The position numbers and the translations under genes are program-made. Below the pieces are notes generated by a model. The model saw only the letters and a program-made list of their open reading frames with translations, was not told the origin of the DNA and did not search any database. Below, piece after piece: positions 45,431 through 54,223 of a stretch of 64,000 nucleotides of DNA (position 1 is the first letter of the stretch; each line of letters starts with the position of its first letter). Origin of the DNA: Comamonadaceae bacterium ALPHA2B (GTDB taxonomy: Bacteria; Pseudomonadota; Gammaproteobacteria; Burkholderiales; Burkholderiaceae_C); contig SCOE01000027.1 of NCBI GenBank assembly GCA_005503065.1, positions 1-64,000 on the forward strand. The letters run 5' to 3'.

Positions 45431-45535
45431 CAGCCCACCAGACCCCATAGCACTCCCGCATCACGATTCGGCAGGAACCTGAGCTCAGGAGGCATTGCCT
45501 CCTGATTCCTTGCAGTTACCCACTGACCGATGCGC

Positions 45536-45763
45536 TCAGCGAGTAGACGCTTGCGAGCCCGTCACCGCCGGCGTCGGCCATGGGGCCCCCAATCGGCCCA
45601 CACGATCCCAGGCGGGCGTCTTCATTGCAGCTTGCAGCTCCGCATTGACCTGTTCGCGCGTCAGGCCCGGACCGGTCTTTGCGATTGGCCACGGTGCACC
45701 GCGCGAGATCAGCGGCTGCCACGCGGGCAATTGGGTCGCTGCCACCAACGGCACACGTGACAC
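45536..45763 (-). CDS. small protein with LTREQVNAEL motif (DUF4148-like)
   Basis: A 75-residue frame starting with GTG. LTREQVNAELQAAMKTPAW resembles the DUF4148 core and shares the TRxQVNAE pattern with the exported protein at 42933. There is no signal peptide in this form, and the box at 45768-45783 sits right at its start, so it may be a partial or decayed copy rather than a working gene. Confidence 0.38.
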   Translation of the reverse strand: MSRVPLVAATQLPAWQPLISRGAPWPIAKTGPGLTREQVNAELQAAMKTPAWDRVGRLGAPWPTPAVTGSQASTR

Positions 45764-45767
45764 GCAG

Positions 45768-45821
45768 ATTACAGATAAGTAATGTTGCCGTTAGGCGAAC
45801 GCCAGTTTTACTTCGTACCCT
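45768..45821 (+). promoter_or_regulatory. metal-regulator box upstream of eptA
   Basis: ATTAC-AGATAA-GTAAT (45768-45783) is a perfect copy of the box found at 42813. TACCCT (45816-45821) lies exactly 32 bases after it, as at the first box. A transcript from here would reach eptA with a leader of roughly 270 bases. Confidence 0.5.
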
Positions 45822-45968
45822 CAAAGGTTGGGCTGTAGCGCGCAACAGCAATGGCGCAGATCAGCCGCAGCAGCCACGAACAGTGGCTGACTCACTCCTC
45901 AATGTCCGTGCGCGGCGGCGAATTGGCCTGAATCGTCCGCGGCAGCTCAGGACGGCCCGACCGGTGAA

Positions 45969-46112
45969 ATGAAGGGACTCGCCGTGCACGGCCTGCGGCT
46001 TGCCGTCACGATCTGCGCGCTGCTTCACGCCTCGAACGTGCCCACATATGAGCGACAAGCACCCCCAGGCCTTGCTCGCAGCCCCGCACTTGGTGCCACG
46101 CATGCCCAGTAA
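45969..46112 (+). CDS. possible leader peptide ORF before eptA
   Basis: ATG at 45969 opens 47 codons (beginning MKGLAVHGLRLAVTICALLH) with a hydrophobic, signal-like start. The stop at 46110-46112 overlaps the proposed eptA start at 46102. Such an arrangement could couple translation. No ribosome site is clear and no homologue is known to me. Confidence 0.25.
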   Translation: MKGLAVHGLRLAVTICALLHASNVPTYERQAPPGLARSPALGATHAQ

Positions 46113-47766
46113 ATCACCCCACATAACGCATCTCGCCACTGCCGGAACCTCGCCTCTGCTCCTGAGCCTAGCTGCCGCAGCTTGGCTGGTCCTTCTGGAC
46201 AACTTCGGCTTTTGGCGCACGTTCATGGCGGCCCGACCAGGCACGGCATTTCAGCAGATCGCCGCGGGCATGGGCGTCGCACTTGTTCTGGTATTGCTGT
46301 TTGGTGCCGCGCTACGCCCCCTGCTCTCCCACCGACTCGGCGCGGCGGTCGTCGCCCTGTTGATGATCGCGTCTGGCGGGATTGCTCACTACGTTGATGG
46401 CTGGGGCGTGCTGATCGACAAGAACATGGTGCGCAATGCCATTGAGACCGACACGCGGGAAGTCAGAGAACTTGTGTCTTGGTCGGCCCTCGCAGATCTC
46501 ACGATCCGCGGTCTCGTACCAGCCCTATTTCTCCTCCTCATCAGAACACGCAGAAGCGGCATTTGGGGAGCATCCAAACAGACAGTGGGTCTCGCAGTGG
46601 CCGGCCTCGCTGTGGCTGCACTACTGCTGACGACTTCGTATGGCACCCTCGCCACGACCTTCCGCAATCATCGCGAATTGCGTCTGCAACTCGTACCGAG
46701 CAACTACATCAACGCCGTGCTCGGCCACTTCAAGGGCGCCACGTCGGCGCCAGTCACATTGACCAAGGTCGCACCAGATGCCAAATTGGTACCCTCACCC
46801 GCGTCAAGGCCGCGCGTGCTTGTCCTCTTGGTCGGAGAGACCGCGCGGGCCGCGAATTTTTCGCTTGGCGGCTACGGCAGAGACACCAATCGTGACCTTG
46901 CGCAATCTGGGATCACCTATTTTCCTCGTGTGACATCTTGCGGAACAGACACGGCAACGTCCTTGCCTTGCATGTTCTCAAACATCGGCGCAGATACGTT
47001 TTCCGTGTCTCAAGCGCAGGCCCGTGAAAATGCGCTTGATGTACTCCAGCGGACGGGCGTGCAGGTAACGTGGCTGGAGAACAACTCTGGATGCAAAGGT
47101 GTCTGCGCCCGCGTGCCCACACGCGCGCCAGCGCCCACCCCCGATAGTGCCAGCCTGTGCTCTGAAAGCGGTTGTCATGATGGCATCTTGGTGCAGTCCC
47201 TGAAGGACGAGCTGCACGCGACAGATACCGATGCTCTTGTTGTGTTGCACATGATGGGCAGCCATGGGCCTTCCTATTTCAAACGCTACCCAGCGCCAGG
47301 CCGATTCACGCCCACTTGCGATACCAACCGCATCCAGCAATGTAGCCGCGAGGCTCTGGTGAACACCTACGACAACAGCATCGACTACACGAGCACGGTC
47401 ATTCGGCAGGTCGTCGACGTCGCACGCAACAACGCTGACAGGCTAGACATCGCCGTGATCTACGTGTCCGATCACGGAGAAAGCCTAGGCGAGAACAATA
47501 TCTACCTGCATGGCCTTCCTCCATCACTCGCCCCGCGCGAGCAGAAGGAGGTGCCGATGCTCGGATGGCTGTCACCGCCCGCCGCGAAAGCGCTTAAGCT
47601 TGCCGAAGGCTGCCTGAGTGCGATTTCGCAGGCGCAGTACTCACACGACAACCTGTTTCATACGCTGATCGGGTTCCATGGTGTCAGCACCACCGCTTAC
47701 AAGCCGGATTTGGACCTGATCGCGCGCGCGCGCGCCGCGCCGGGGTGCAGCCAAGCAGCGAATTGA
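46102..47766 (+). CDS. eptA: phosphoethanolamine transferase (EptA/MCR family)
   Basis: A 554-residue inner-membrane enzyme that adds phosphoethanolamine to lipid A and lowers polymyxin binding. The N-terminal half has about five helices; the periplasmic sulfatase-like domain follows. Active-site pieces: LLVGETARAANFSLGGYGR (Zn ligand Glu), SCGTDTATSLPCMFS (nucleophilic Thr, residue 284 from this start, close to Thr285 of MCR-1), HMMGSHGP and DHGESLGENNIYLHG. ATG at 46102 gives the family length; ATG 46048 and TTG 46000 are alternatives. Located beside the heavy-metal two-component system and behind an ATTAC-N6-GTAAT box. Confidence 0.9.
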   Translation: MPSKSPHITHLATAGTSPLLLSLAAAAWLVLLDNFGFWRTFMAARPGTAFQQIAAGMGVALVLVLLFGAALRPLLSHRLGAAVVALLMIASGGIAHYVDGWGVLIDKNMVRNAIETDTREVRELVSWSALADLTIRGLVPALFLLLIRTRRSGIWGASKQTVGLAVAGLAVAALLLTTSYGTLATTFRNHRELRLQLVPSNYINAVLGHFKGATSAPVTLTKVAPDAKLVPSPASRPRVLVLLVGETARAANFSLGGYGRDTNRDLAQSGITYFPRVTSCGTDTATSLPCMFSNIGADTFSVSQAQARENALDVLQRTGVQVTWLENNSGCKGVCARVPTRAPAPTPDSASLCSESGCHDGILVQSLKDELHATDTDALVVLHMMGSHGPSYFKRYPAPGRFTPTCDTNRIQQCSREALVNTYDNSIDYTSTVIRQVVDVARNNADRLDIAVIYVSDHGESLGENNIYLHGLPPSLAPREQKEVPMLGWLSPPAAKALKLAEGCLSAISQAQYSHDNLFHTLIGFHGVSTTAYKPDLDLIARARAAPGCSQAAN

Positions 47767-48326
47767 TCCAGCCCGGCTTGACTACTCGATTCTGCGAACA
47801 AAGACGTGTGCGGGCTGGCGGCAGACCGGCCTCGCGCAAGACTACCCGCACGCCACCGACCTGACAAGCTGCACGCATTCCGCGGCGGACATCGTCCGAG
47901 GGGTCCGCAGATCCCTCGCTCCCCGAGAGGATATGGGACGGCACGGAGACCAACCGCGTGCAGCACGAGCTCTCTGAACGGGTATGTTCGTGTCTCCAAT
48001 AGGAGCCGACCCGCTCAATCAGTGAGCGTTCATCGCGGCAAGCCGGACATCCCAGCTCGGTAGCGCCGTAGCTTCTGTATTGCGTTCACCTGAACGCCGA
48101 GCCTGGCCACCTCTTCGTGTACCCGGCTCCCACTCCCTACTCCCAGGTCTAAATTTAAAGGTCACCGCGGCCAGAACACTGCTGAGGCGCGCCGCGGCTG
48201 TCTGCCGTCCCGTGCAGGACTTCAGCAGCGCAACCACCCGCCCGGTCCCGGTTTAAAAGCCACCTAACAAGGCCAACCTAACGCCGCTAGACCAAGAGCG
48301 ACACCAATCCATGCTCGGCAGCAGAA
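47767..48326. other. intergenic, no gene seen
   Basis: Convergent space between eptA and the second porin. Scattered frames on both strands have no protein-like content or ribosome sites. Confidence 0.4.
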
Positions 48327-48361
48327 TAAAAAAAGCCATCCGACTCGCGTCGGATGGCTTT
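48327..48361 (-). terminator. intrinsic terminator of the second porin
   Basis: A 13-base perfect stem, AAAGCCATCCGAC (48332-48344) with its complement (48349-48361), loop TCGC, and on the minus strand a run of T residues after the stem. Confidence 0.92.
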
Positions 48362-48398
48362 GATCTCTCGATCGAGGCTGGCCGGAGCCAGCTGACGA

Positions 48399-49679
48399 TC
48401 AGAACGAGTGACGGATACCGAAGTCGTAGCCGATCGAGGTCTTCGGACGGTACACGCCTGCAACGCCGGTCAGCGCCGAGGTGTAACCCGTCACGAAGGG
48501 AGCGTCGATGTTGCCCGAACCGGCGGTGTAACCAGCGCCGTTCTTGTTGCGCACGTACGTGCCGGTGGCGTACAGAGCCGTACGCTTGGACAGGTTGTGC
48601 ACATAGCCGATGGCCAGCTGGTTAGCCTTCGGATCTTCGTAAGCCGGCGTGAACAGGCTCGGGAACAGAACCGCTTGCTGGTCGATCTTGGTCTTGACTT
48701 GGCCGTACGAAGCGCGGATCAGGCCAGCACCGACCGGAACCGTCACGCCCAGCAGGTAGCCGGTCATCTTGGTCGAGGGGTTGAACAGGGGCTCGTTGGA
48801 ACCCGAGTAGTCAACCTTCTGCTTGATCTGAGCATACTGCCCGAACAGCTTCACGACACCGAAGTCGTAGCTCGCGCCGACGTTGAAGTTCTTGGCGTTC
48901 GTGTCGGTACCGACCAGGTAGTTCGACGAATTGGCTTGCTGGCTGTAAGCCACGGCAACATCCAGGGGGCCGTTGGCGTAGCCGAAGCGGCCACCAACGT
49001 AACGGCCACCACGGCTGTTGTTGTTCAGAGCGCTTTGCAGGCCGTTGTCGTACTTGGTCTGCTCATGGAACGCGTACTGCACTTGACCGTAGAAGCCACC
49101 CAGGTTCGGGGGCAGGAAGTAGCCGATCGAGTTGCTGGCGCGAACGTTCGACGTTTCCAGACCAGCAGCCTTCTGGATCAGGGCGGTACCCGAACCCACG
49201 GTGCCGAACGGATCGAACACGGTCAGGTTCCAGAAGGTCGGCTTGTAGTCACGACCCAGACGCAGTTCACCGAAGCCGCCCGACAGGCTGACCGTCGAAC
49301 GACGGTTGAAGAAACCCGTGGAGCTGGAGCTGAAGGCCGTGCCGCCGCCGGTCGCGCCGTCATCGTTGCTCAGGGCAGCTTCCAGCCAGAAGCTGGCAGC
49401 CAGGCCACCGCCCAGGTCTTCCGTGCCACGGAAGCCGATACGGCTGGCGTTGTAAGCGGAGTTGTTCAGGCCGGTCTTGCTCGACTTGATCGAACCAGGC
49501 AGACCATAGAAGGCCAGCGGGTTGTTGATCAAAGCCAGCGGGTTGGCGACGTACAGCTCGCTCTTGTTCGACACGCTGCTGACGGAAGCGTCAACGATAC
49601 CGAACAGGGTCACCGACGACTGCGCCGAGGCAACGCCGGCAACAGCCAGGGCAGCCAGAGCAACGAGGGATTTTTTCAT
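48399..49679 (-). CDS. outer-membrane porin (Burkholderiales trimeric type)
   Basis: A 426-residue porin. The signal peptide is KKSLVALAALAVAGVASAQ, followed by SSVTLFGIVDASVSSVSNKS. Other landmarks are SRIGFRGTEDLGGGLAASFW, RLGRDYKPTF, KNFNVGASYDFGVVKLFG and the C-terminal GYDFGIRHSF with terminal Phe. GGAG lies about ten bases before ATG 49679. Clearly paralogous to the porin at 38208. Codon use is very regular (strongly GC-ending), suggesting high expression. The MarR gene lies divergently upstream. Confidence 0.94.
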   Translation of the reverse strand: MKKSLVALAALAVAGVASAQSSVTLFGIVDASVSSVSNKSELYVANPLALINNPLAFYGLPGSIKSSKTGLNNSAYNASRIGFRGTEDLGGGLAASFWLEAALSNDDGATGGGTAFSSSSTGFFNRRSTVSLSGGFGELRLGRDYKPTFWNLTVFDPFGTVGSGTALIQKAAGLETSNVRASNSIGYFLPPNLGGFYGQVQYAFHEQTKYDNGLQSALNNNSRGGRYVGGRFGYANGPLDVAVAYSQQANSSNYLVGTDTNAKNFNVGASYDFGVVKLFGQYAQIKQKVDYSGSNEPLFNPSTKMTGYLLGVTVPVGAGLIRASYGQVKTKIDQQAVLFPSLFTPAYEDPKANQLAIGYVHNLSKRTALYATGTYVRNKNGAGYTAGSGNIDAPFVTGYTSALTGVAGVYRPKTSIGYDFGIRHSF

Positions 49680-50020
49680 TGCAAGTTTCTCCAAGGTTAA
49701 GACATAGGGCGCCGGTGCGGAGGGCTCACTGTGCTGGGCACTTCTTTGTGCTCCCACCGGGCCCCGGGCCAACCTCCTTTTGGGAAGTTGCCTCTATTGC
49801 GCCAGACTCCGCGCTGAAGCGCAAAGCAAATCGGCCTGCGCTCGCGATTTTTCCAATTTTGCGTTGTTCGCGTGCAACGCTCGCCCTCTCAAGGGGCCGC
49901 CACTCCCCCCGGCCGCCCGGTCCGGGACACACCAAGACCTCGCCGCCTCACGTCGTCCATGACGAAATCTATCATCGCCGCAGAGGCCATACACACAATC
50001 ACTTCACCCCACCAAAGAAG
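49680..50020. other. divergent promoter region between porin and MarR genes
   Basis: No gene supported. It must hold the porin promoter and its leader. A small palindrome GCGCT-GA-AGCGC occurs near 49810-49825, but it is too short to call an operator. Confidence 0.35.
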
Positions 50021-50455
50021 ATGAACTCAAATTTCGATGAATCCACATTGTTCAAATGGGTCGCACACACAGGCACGCGAATTTCGTCTCTATATTCCGA
50101 ATATCTCGTTCAGGAATTTGGACTTGGCATTAATGAGTGGAGAATTCTTCTTTTTGCAAAGAAGCAAGAAAAAAGCACAATTGGAGAAATTTGCGCAGAC
50201 GCGCTCATCCACAAAAGTGTGGTCAGCCGAGCCGTGCAGCACCTGGAGGAGAAACACTTGCTCCGTGTAACGCGAACCAAACGCCATGTCAGCGTGGCGT
50301 TGACTGCGGCCGGAAAGTCATTCCTGATACAGACAGAGCCTTCCGTGCGAGAAAAGGAATGTGCACTGGTTCGTGGTGTTTCGTCAGAAGACGCCCGTAC
50401 AGTCGCCCGGGTGCTGGAACACATCGCCAGCCAGCTTGACGTCTTTGCGAACTGA
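50021..50455 (+). CDS. MarR-family transcriptional regulator
   Basis: A 144-residue winged-helix regulator. LVQEFGLGINEWRILLFAKK precedes the HTH (IGEICADALIHKSVVSRAVQ), and the wing is TRTKRHVSVALTAAGKSFL, the MarR pattern. ATG at 50021. It may control itself or the divergent porin; no operator was identified. Its coding sequence is AT-richer than its neighbours in the first 200 bases, a possible sign of transfer. Confidence 0.82.
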   Translation: MNSNFDESTLFKWVAHTGTRISSLYSEYLVQEFGLGINEWRILLFAKKQEKSTIGEICADALIHKSVVSRAVQHLEEKHLLRVTRTKRHVSVALTAAGKSFLIQTEPSVREKECALVRGVSSEDARTVARVLEHIASQLDVFAN

Positions 50456-50694
50456 TCCCGTCGATGGTCCCGCTCCCGCGCTTGCCTCTTGCGGCGAGGG
50501 GCGCGCCATCCCAAATTCAGGCGGTCCTCTGCGAGCGCCGTACCGAAACTACCCGGCGCCGACTGTGTCCGCAGGTCGGCAGAGGCATGCTTCCTCGACA
50601 AGCCTTCGCGGTCGTGAACGCTGATGCCCGCAAAACCTGCAGGTGGGCCAACCCATGACGCCAACCATCGCCATCTGCGTTCACACGACCGTTG

Positions 50695-51819
50695 TCATCG
50701 ATCGCCTTGCGCGTCCTCTTGGCTGATCACCCGAGCCGACACCCACGAACTGCCGGCGGTCCGTTCCGGACCTTCAGAGCTCTCAGCATCCACACGCAGC
50801 CGCGGCAGGCATTCGGGGTACTCGCGCTGCAAGAAGTCGATGACCCCCTCCCGCACTTTGCAGCGCAGATCAAATGCCAGACCCGATGACGCCGCGGTGC
50901 ACAGTATGCGAAGTTGCATGCTGCGCTCCGTAGCATCAGTGACCTGCAGACCGAAGAATCGACCATCCCACTCTGGGGCCGACCGAATCAGACGTTCTAC
51001 CTCCGCCCGCACCGGCGCCAGCGGCAGTCGGAAATCAACATAGATGAATACCGAGCCCAAAAGTTGCGCCGAGTTACGCGTCCAGTTCTGAAAAGGTTTG
51101 TCAATGAAATAGCTCAGCGGAAGGATCAGCCGCCGGTCGTCCCAAATTCGCAATACAACGAACGTTCCATTGATCTCCTCCACCCGACCCCATTCGCCTT
51201 CGACAACGAGCACGTCGTCCAGATGAATCGGCTGCGACAGCGCGATCTGGAGGCTGGCGATCAGGTTGCTAAACAAGGGCTTGGCCGCGAGACCCGCAAT
51301 GATCCCAATCAACCCCGCCGAAGCCAGCAAGCTGGCACCGAACTTCTTAGCCCCCGGAAAGGTCATGAGCATCAATGCGCCCCCAGCCAACAGCAGCATG
51401 GTGTTGGCGGTCCGTGCCAGCACACGCGCCTGGGTCAGCACGCGGCGAGCCTGGAGACTGTCTTGCGCATCGTCCGGCCGCCGGGCGAAGATTCCGTCAG
51501 CCAACCCGTTGACCGCCCGCACCGCCAACCAAGTCAACGCACCAATTAGCAACAACGCCGTCCCATGACGCAGCCCATCGATGAATCGCAGCTCATCGGG
51601 AGCTCCTTGCCATATCAACTGAAGCGCAATCAACGGCAGTGCGAATCGCACGGCCGGTGCCGCCGCCACAACCACCGAATTGAGTGCAAGCGCTCTTCTG
51701 GTCAGCCGCCGCAGCACCCCCCCCACGAGCCATTGAAGGCCCAATGAAAGGGGAACTGCAATCAACGCCGCTGCTGCTGGGATGAACCAAGGATGGGAAA
51801 GGATGGCCTGTTTATTCAT
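50695..51819 (-). CDS. MscS-family mechanosensitive channel
   Basis: A 374-residue inner-membrane protein. About four N-terminal helices precede the conserved pore and beta domain: GLIGIIAGLAAKPLFSNLIA, SLQIALSQPIHLDDVLVVEG, then EWGRVEEINGTFVVLRIWDD and RRLILPLSYF. It would release solutes on hypo-osmotic shock. Length is that of small MscS members. It stands alone. Confidence 0.87.
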   Translation of the reverse strand: MNKQAILSHPWFIPAAAALIAVPLSLGLQWLVGGVLRRLTRRALALNSVVVAAAPAVRFALPLIALQLIWQGAPDELRFIDGLRHGTALLLIGALTWLAVRAVNGLADGIFARRPDDAQDSLQARRVLTQARVLARTANTMLLLAGGALMLMTFPGAKKFGASLLASAGLIGIIAGLAAKPLFSNLIASLQIALSQPIHLDDVLVVEGEWGRVEEINGTFVVLRIWDDRRLILPLSYFIDKPFQNWTRNSAQLLGSVFIYVDFRLPLAPVRAEVERLIRSAPEWDGRFFGLQVTDATERSMQLRILCTAASSGLAFDLRCKVREGVIDFLQREYPECLPRLRVDAESSEGPERTAGSSWVSARVISQEDAQGDR

Positions 51820-52700
51820 TGTTGGTTCGTTGCTCGCGCATGCCGAGACTCCTTCGCCACACTACATCGACAGGAAAACTGCACAACCATGGGACGAAGC
51901 GACCCTAGGCCGCCAGGACCGAAAGCGTCGTACCTCGGGTGTTACCACATCGATAGGCCGGATCAATACCTAGTGGCGGATGCCGAGGTTCCACGAAAGG
52001 CACGGTATAGGCCATTGATCGCCTGACGCCACGCAAACATTGCGGTCCGGTAGTCAAAAAGGCTATCGCTGTCCCCGACACAAAGACCCACCCTCTGGTT
52101 GCCAAGCAGGAAGGTTTTGCTACTCGGCAGCGGCGGCATGACGATGCCAGCGCGCTTCAGAATTGCAACCTTCTGCGGCACGTTGATCTTGCGTTCCCAC
52201 AATTCACGCCTCGAGAGGAATCGACCCCTCAGCCAAAGCATGCCTTGGGAGGTTGGTAACTTCGGTGGGGCACTGCTACGGCCTCGGGCGGGAACCACTC
52301 GGCCGTGCGCCTTATTTATGTGGTTCGAGCACGCACATTCGCCGACTCGCCAAACCAAAAAATGGTCACCGGCACACGGCGCCGACCCGACCTGCGAGCG
52401 TTGATCGTTGATAGGCATGAGTCGACTTTAGGCGGCTATTCTGCCAAGAGCATTGCGTGGAGATTACGAAACACTCACCCCCAAGATAACGGCCACATTG
52501 CCACGTGATTACATCGTGATCATCCGGTGCACTGGACGCGCTTTTGACCGACATTCGCGCAGTCACGAAACATGGCCGTCACATCGGGCGAGAAGACTTG
52601 CAAGCACGGGATGGCAACTAGCCGCGAGGCCGCTTTGGTGCGCCAAGTTCTCATAGGCGCGCCTGCGAAAAGCCGTCTCCTAAAACCACCGCTCAACGCA
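51820..52700. other. intergenic, no convincing gene
   Basis: A minus-strand frame (51963-52418) of 151 codons exists but has no recognisable domain, no ribosome site and irregular composition. I do not call it a gene. Nothing else is seen. Confidence 0.35.
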
Positions 52701-53306
52701 ATGCCAATTCTCAACACGCTCGCTCGGCACCGCATTGCGGTGTGGCGAATTTTCTTCCTGACCATCGCCGCCATTTATCTGACAGGGCGGCCCGCTTGGG
52801 CGGGCACCTGGGTGTCCGACCTTCTGCGGCTCAGCGGCTTGCTCTGCGTGGCGTGTGCCGCCATGGGGCGCATGTGGTGCGCGCTGTATATCTCGGGCCG
52901 CAAGAACAAGGAACTTGTGGTGAACGGCCCCTACGCCATCTGTCGCCATCCCCTGTACTTTTTCAATTTCATCGGCTTCCTGGGAATCGCGGCGCTTACG
53001 GAGTCTCTGCTCATTTGCGCGATGATCGCAGCGCTATTCGCCCTGTACTACCCGTCTGTGCTGGCCTCCGAGGAGAGATTCTTGGCACAAAATTTTGCGG
53101 ATTTCGAGGCGTACAAGCTACAGACGCCGACGTTCTGGCCTCGGCTGTCGCTGCATCACGCACCCAAGACTTGGGAAGTCGACGTATCGGCCTTCATGCG
53201 CAACGTCGCTGACTCGATCTGGTTCTTGTTTTTCATTGGCATCGTCGAAATGCTCGACATCGCCCGAGCTCGAGGCATTATCGTGGGCTTATACAACCTC
53301 TACTAG
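52701..53306 (+). CDS. isoprenylcysteine carboxyl methyltransferase-like membrane protein
   Basis: A 201-residue membrane protein with four or five helices. The C-terminal half has the ICMT/PEMT pattern: LVVNGPYAICRHPLYFFNFIG (the RHPxY SAM-binding motif) and SEERFLAQNFADFEAYKLQT (the E-E-x-x-L pattern). Such bacterial proteins methylate lipids or small molecules at the membrane. ATG at 52701 is preferred because the membrane helix starts soon after; frames upstream look non-coding. Confidence 0.78.
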   Translation: MPILNTLARHRIAVWRIFFLTIAAIYLTGRPAWAGTWVSDLLRLSGLLCVACAAMGRMWCALYISGRKNKELVVNGPYAICRHPLYFFNFIGFLGIAALTESLLICAMIAALFALYYPSVLASEERFLAQNFADFEAYKLQTPTFWPRLSLHHAPKTWEVDVSAFMRNVADSIWFLFFIGIVEMLDIARARGIIVGLYNLY

Positions 53307-54223
53307 CAAAGCAGTGCCATAGACGGAACATGGTTGCGCGTGGCGTACTTGGCAGTGCCCCTGCTTGACTGCCTGCGGCGGCTGGGCTGAATCGCACAAG
53401 GCCGCCTCACAGCTCGCCGCGCGTCCCTCGCGGGCAACGCCTCAGTTGGACTGGCTGTTGGCAGGATCGCTGCGCTGGCCGGCGCAGGCGGGAGTGCTTG
53501 CCTGTTTCATTGTTGTGCCTGCGCGGCGCGCGCATGATTGACTCCACGGGCATGGTCAATGCCTCCGTCCCTGCCCATGGCTGTGGCCGGGACTCTCGTC
53601 TAGGCCGTCTTGGCTTCGCCTAAGGTATCGACCACGCGATACTTTGGGCGCATGGCCCTAGGCCACGTAGACCTTCGGGCTGTTGTGCTGCTGTCACCGG
53701 GCGCCTTCCTTGGCCTGCGGCTGGCGTCGCGCCACATCGGCCGCCTTCCCGATTGATATACACGCCGATGTCTAAAGAAGTCTTCTGGTGTTCGTAGTGT
53801 TCGCAAGTGATGTTGGACTGGAACGCGTCGCTATGCGAGTTCGTCGCGACAAAGTGATTGCAAGGATGGGATCGTCGTCGCACTTAAAGCTGCGCCATCT
53901 CTTCTGAAGCGAGGTTCCGACCGTCCTTGCCGGTTCGACGTTCCTTGATCGATCAGCGCGCCGCAAGCCGTGGCCCCCGCGTCAACGCGAGGTTTGAGTC
54001 AGATAGCCAGCACGAAAGTAGTCGAGATCGCCCTTCTGCGACCCAAGGGTTGGCCTTGGAGGGGGCCGCGAAATCGACGCGGGACAAGCTCAATGCTCTA
54101 CTCTCGCCGACGCTCTCACGAGCCCGTCCCGCTTCTATCAAGTTCCCGCTCTGAGGGCAAGCAGCGCGTCTTCAGGAAAGCAGGCCTTGCGCGCGCCTCT
54201 ACCAAGACATCGCGTGCCTCTGA
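53307..54223. other. long non-coding stretch, possibly decayed DNA
   Basis: No gene is supported on either strand. Around 53620-53890 the minus strand has protein-like pieces in more than one frame (for instance ITCEHYEHQKTSLDIGVYIN), which could be what remains of a gene broken by frameshifts. I do not recognise it. Confidence 0.35.

Noticed and set aside
49805-49830. Palindrome GCGCT-GA-AGCGC between the porin and MarR genes as a MarR operator.
   Set aside because: Five-base arms of GC-rich sequence are expected by chance in this DNA, and nothing else supports it.
51963-52418. A 151-codon minus-strand frame in the gap before the ICMT-like gene.
   Set aside because: No family, no start signal, irregular composition. 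It could be real, but the sequence does not support it.
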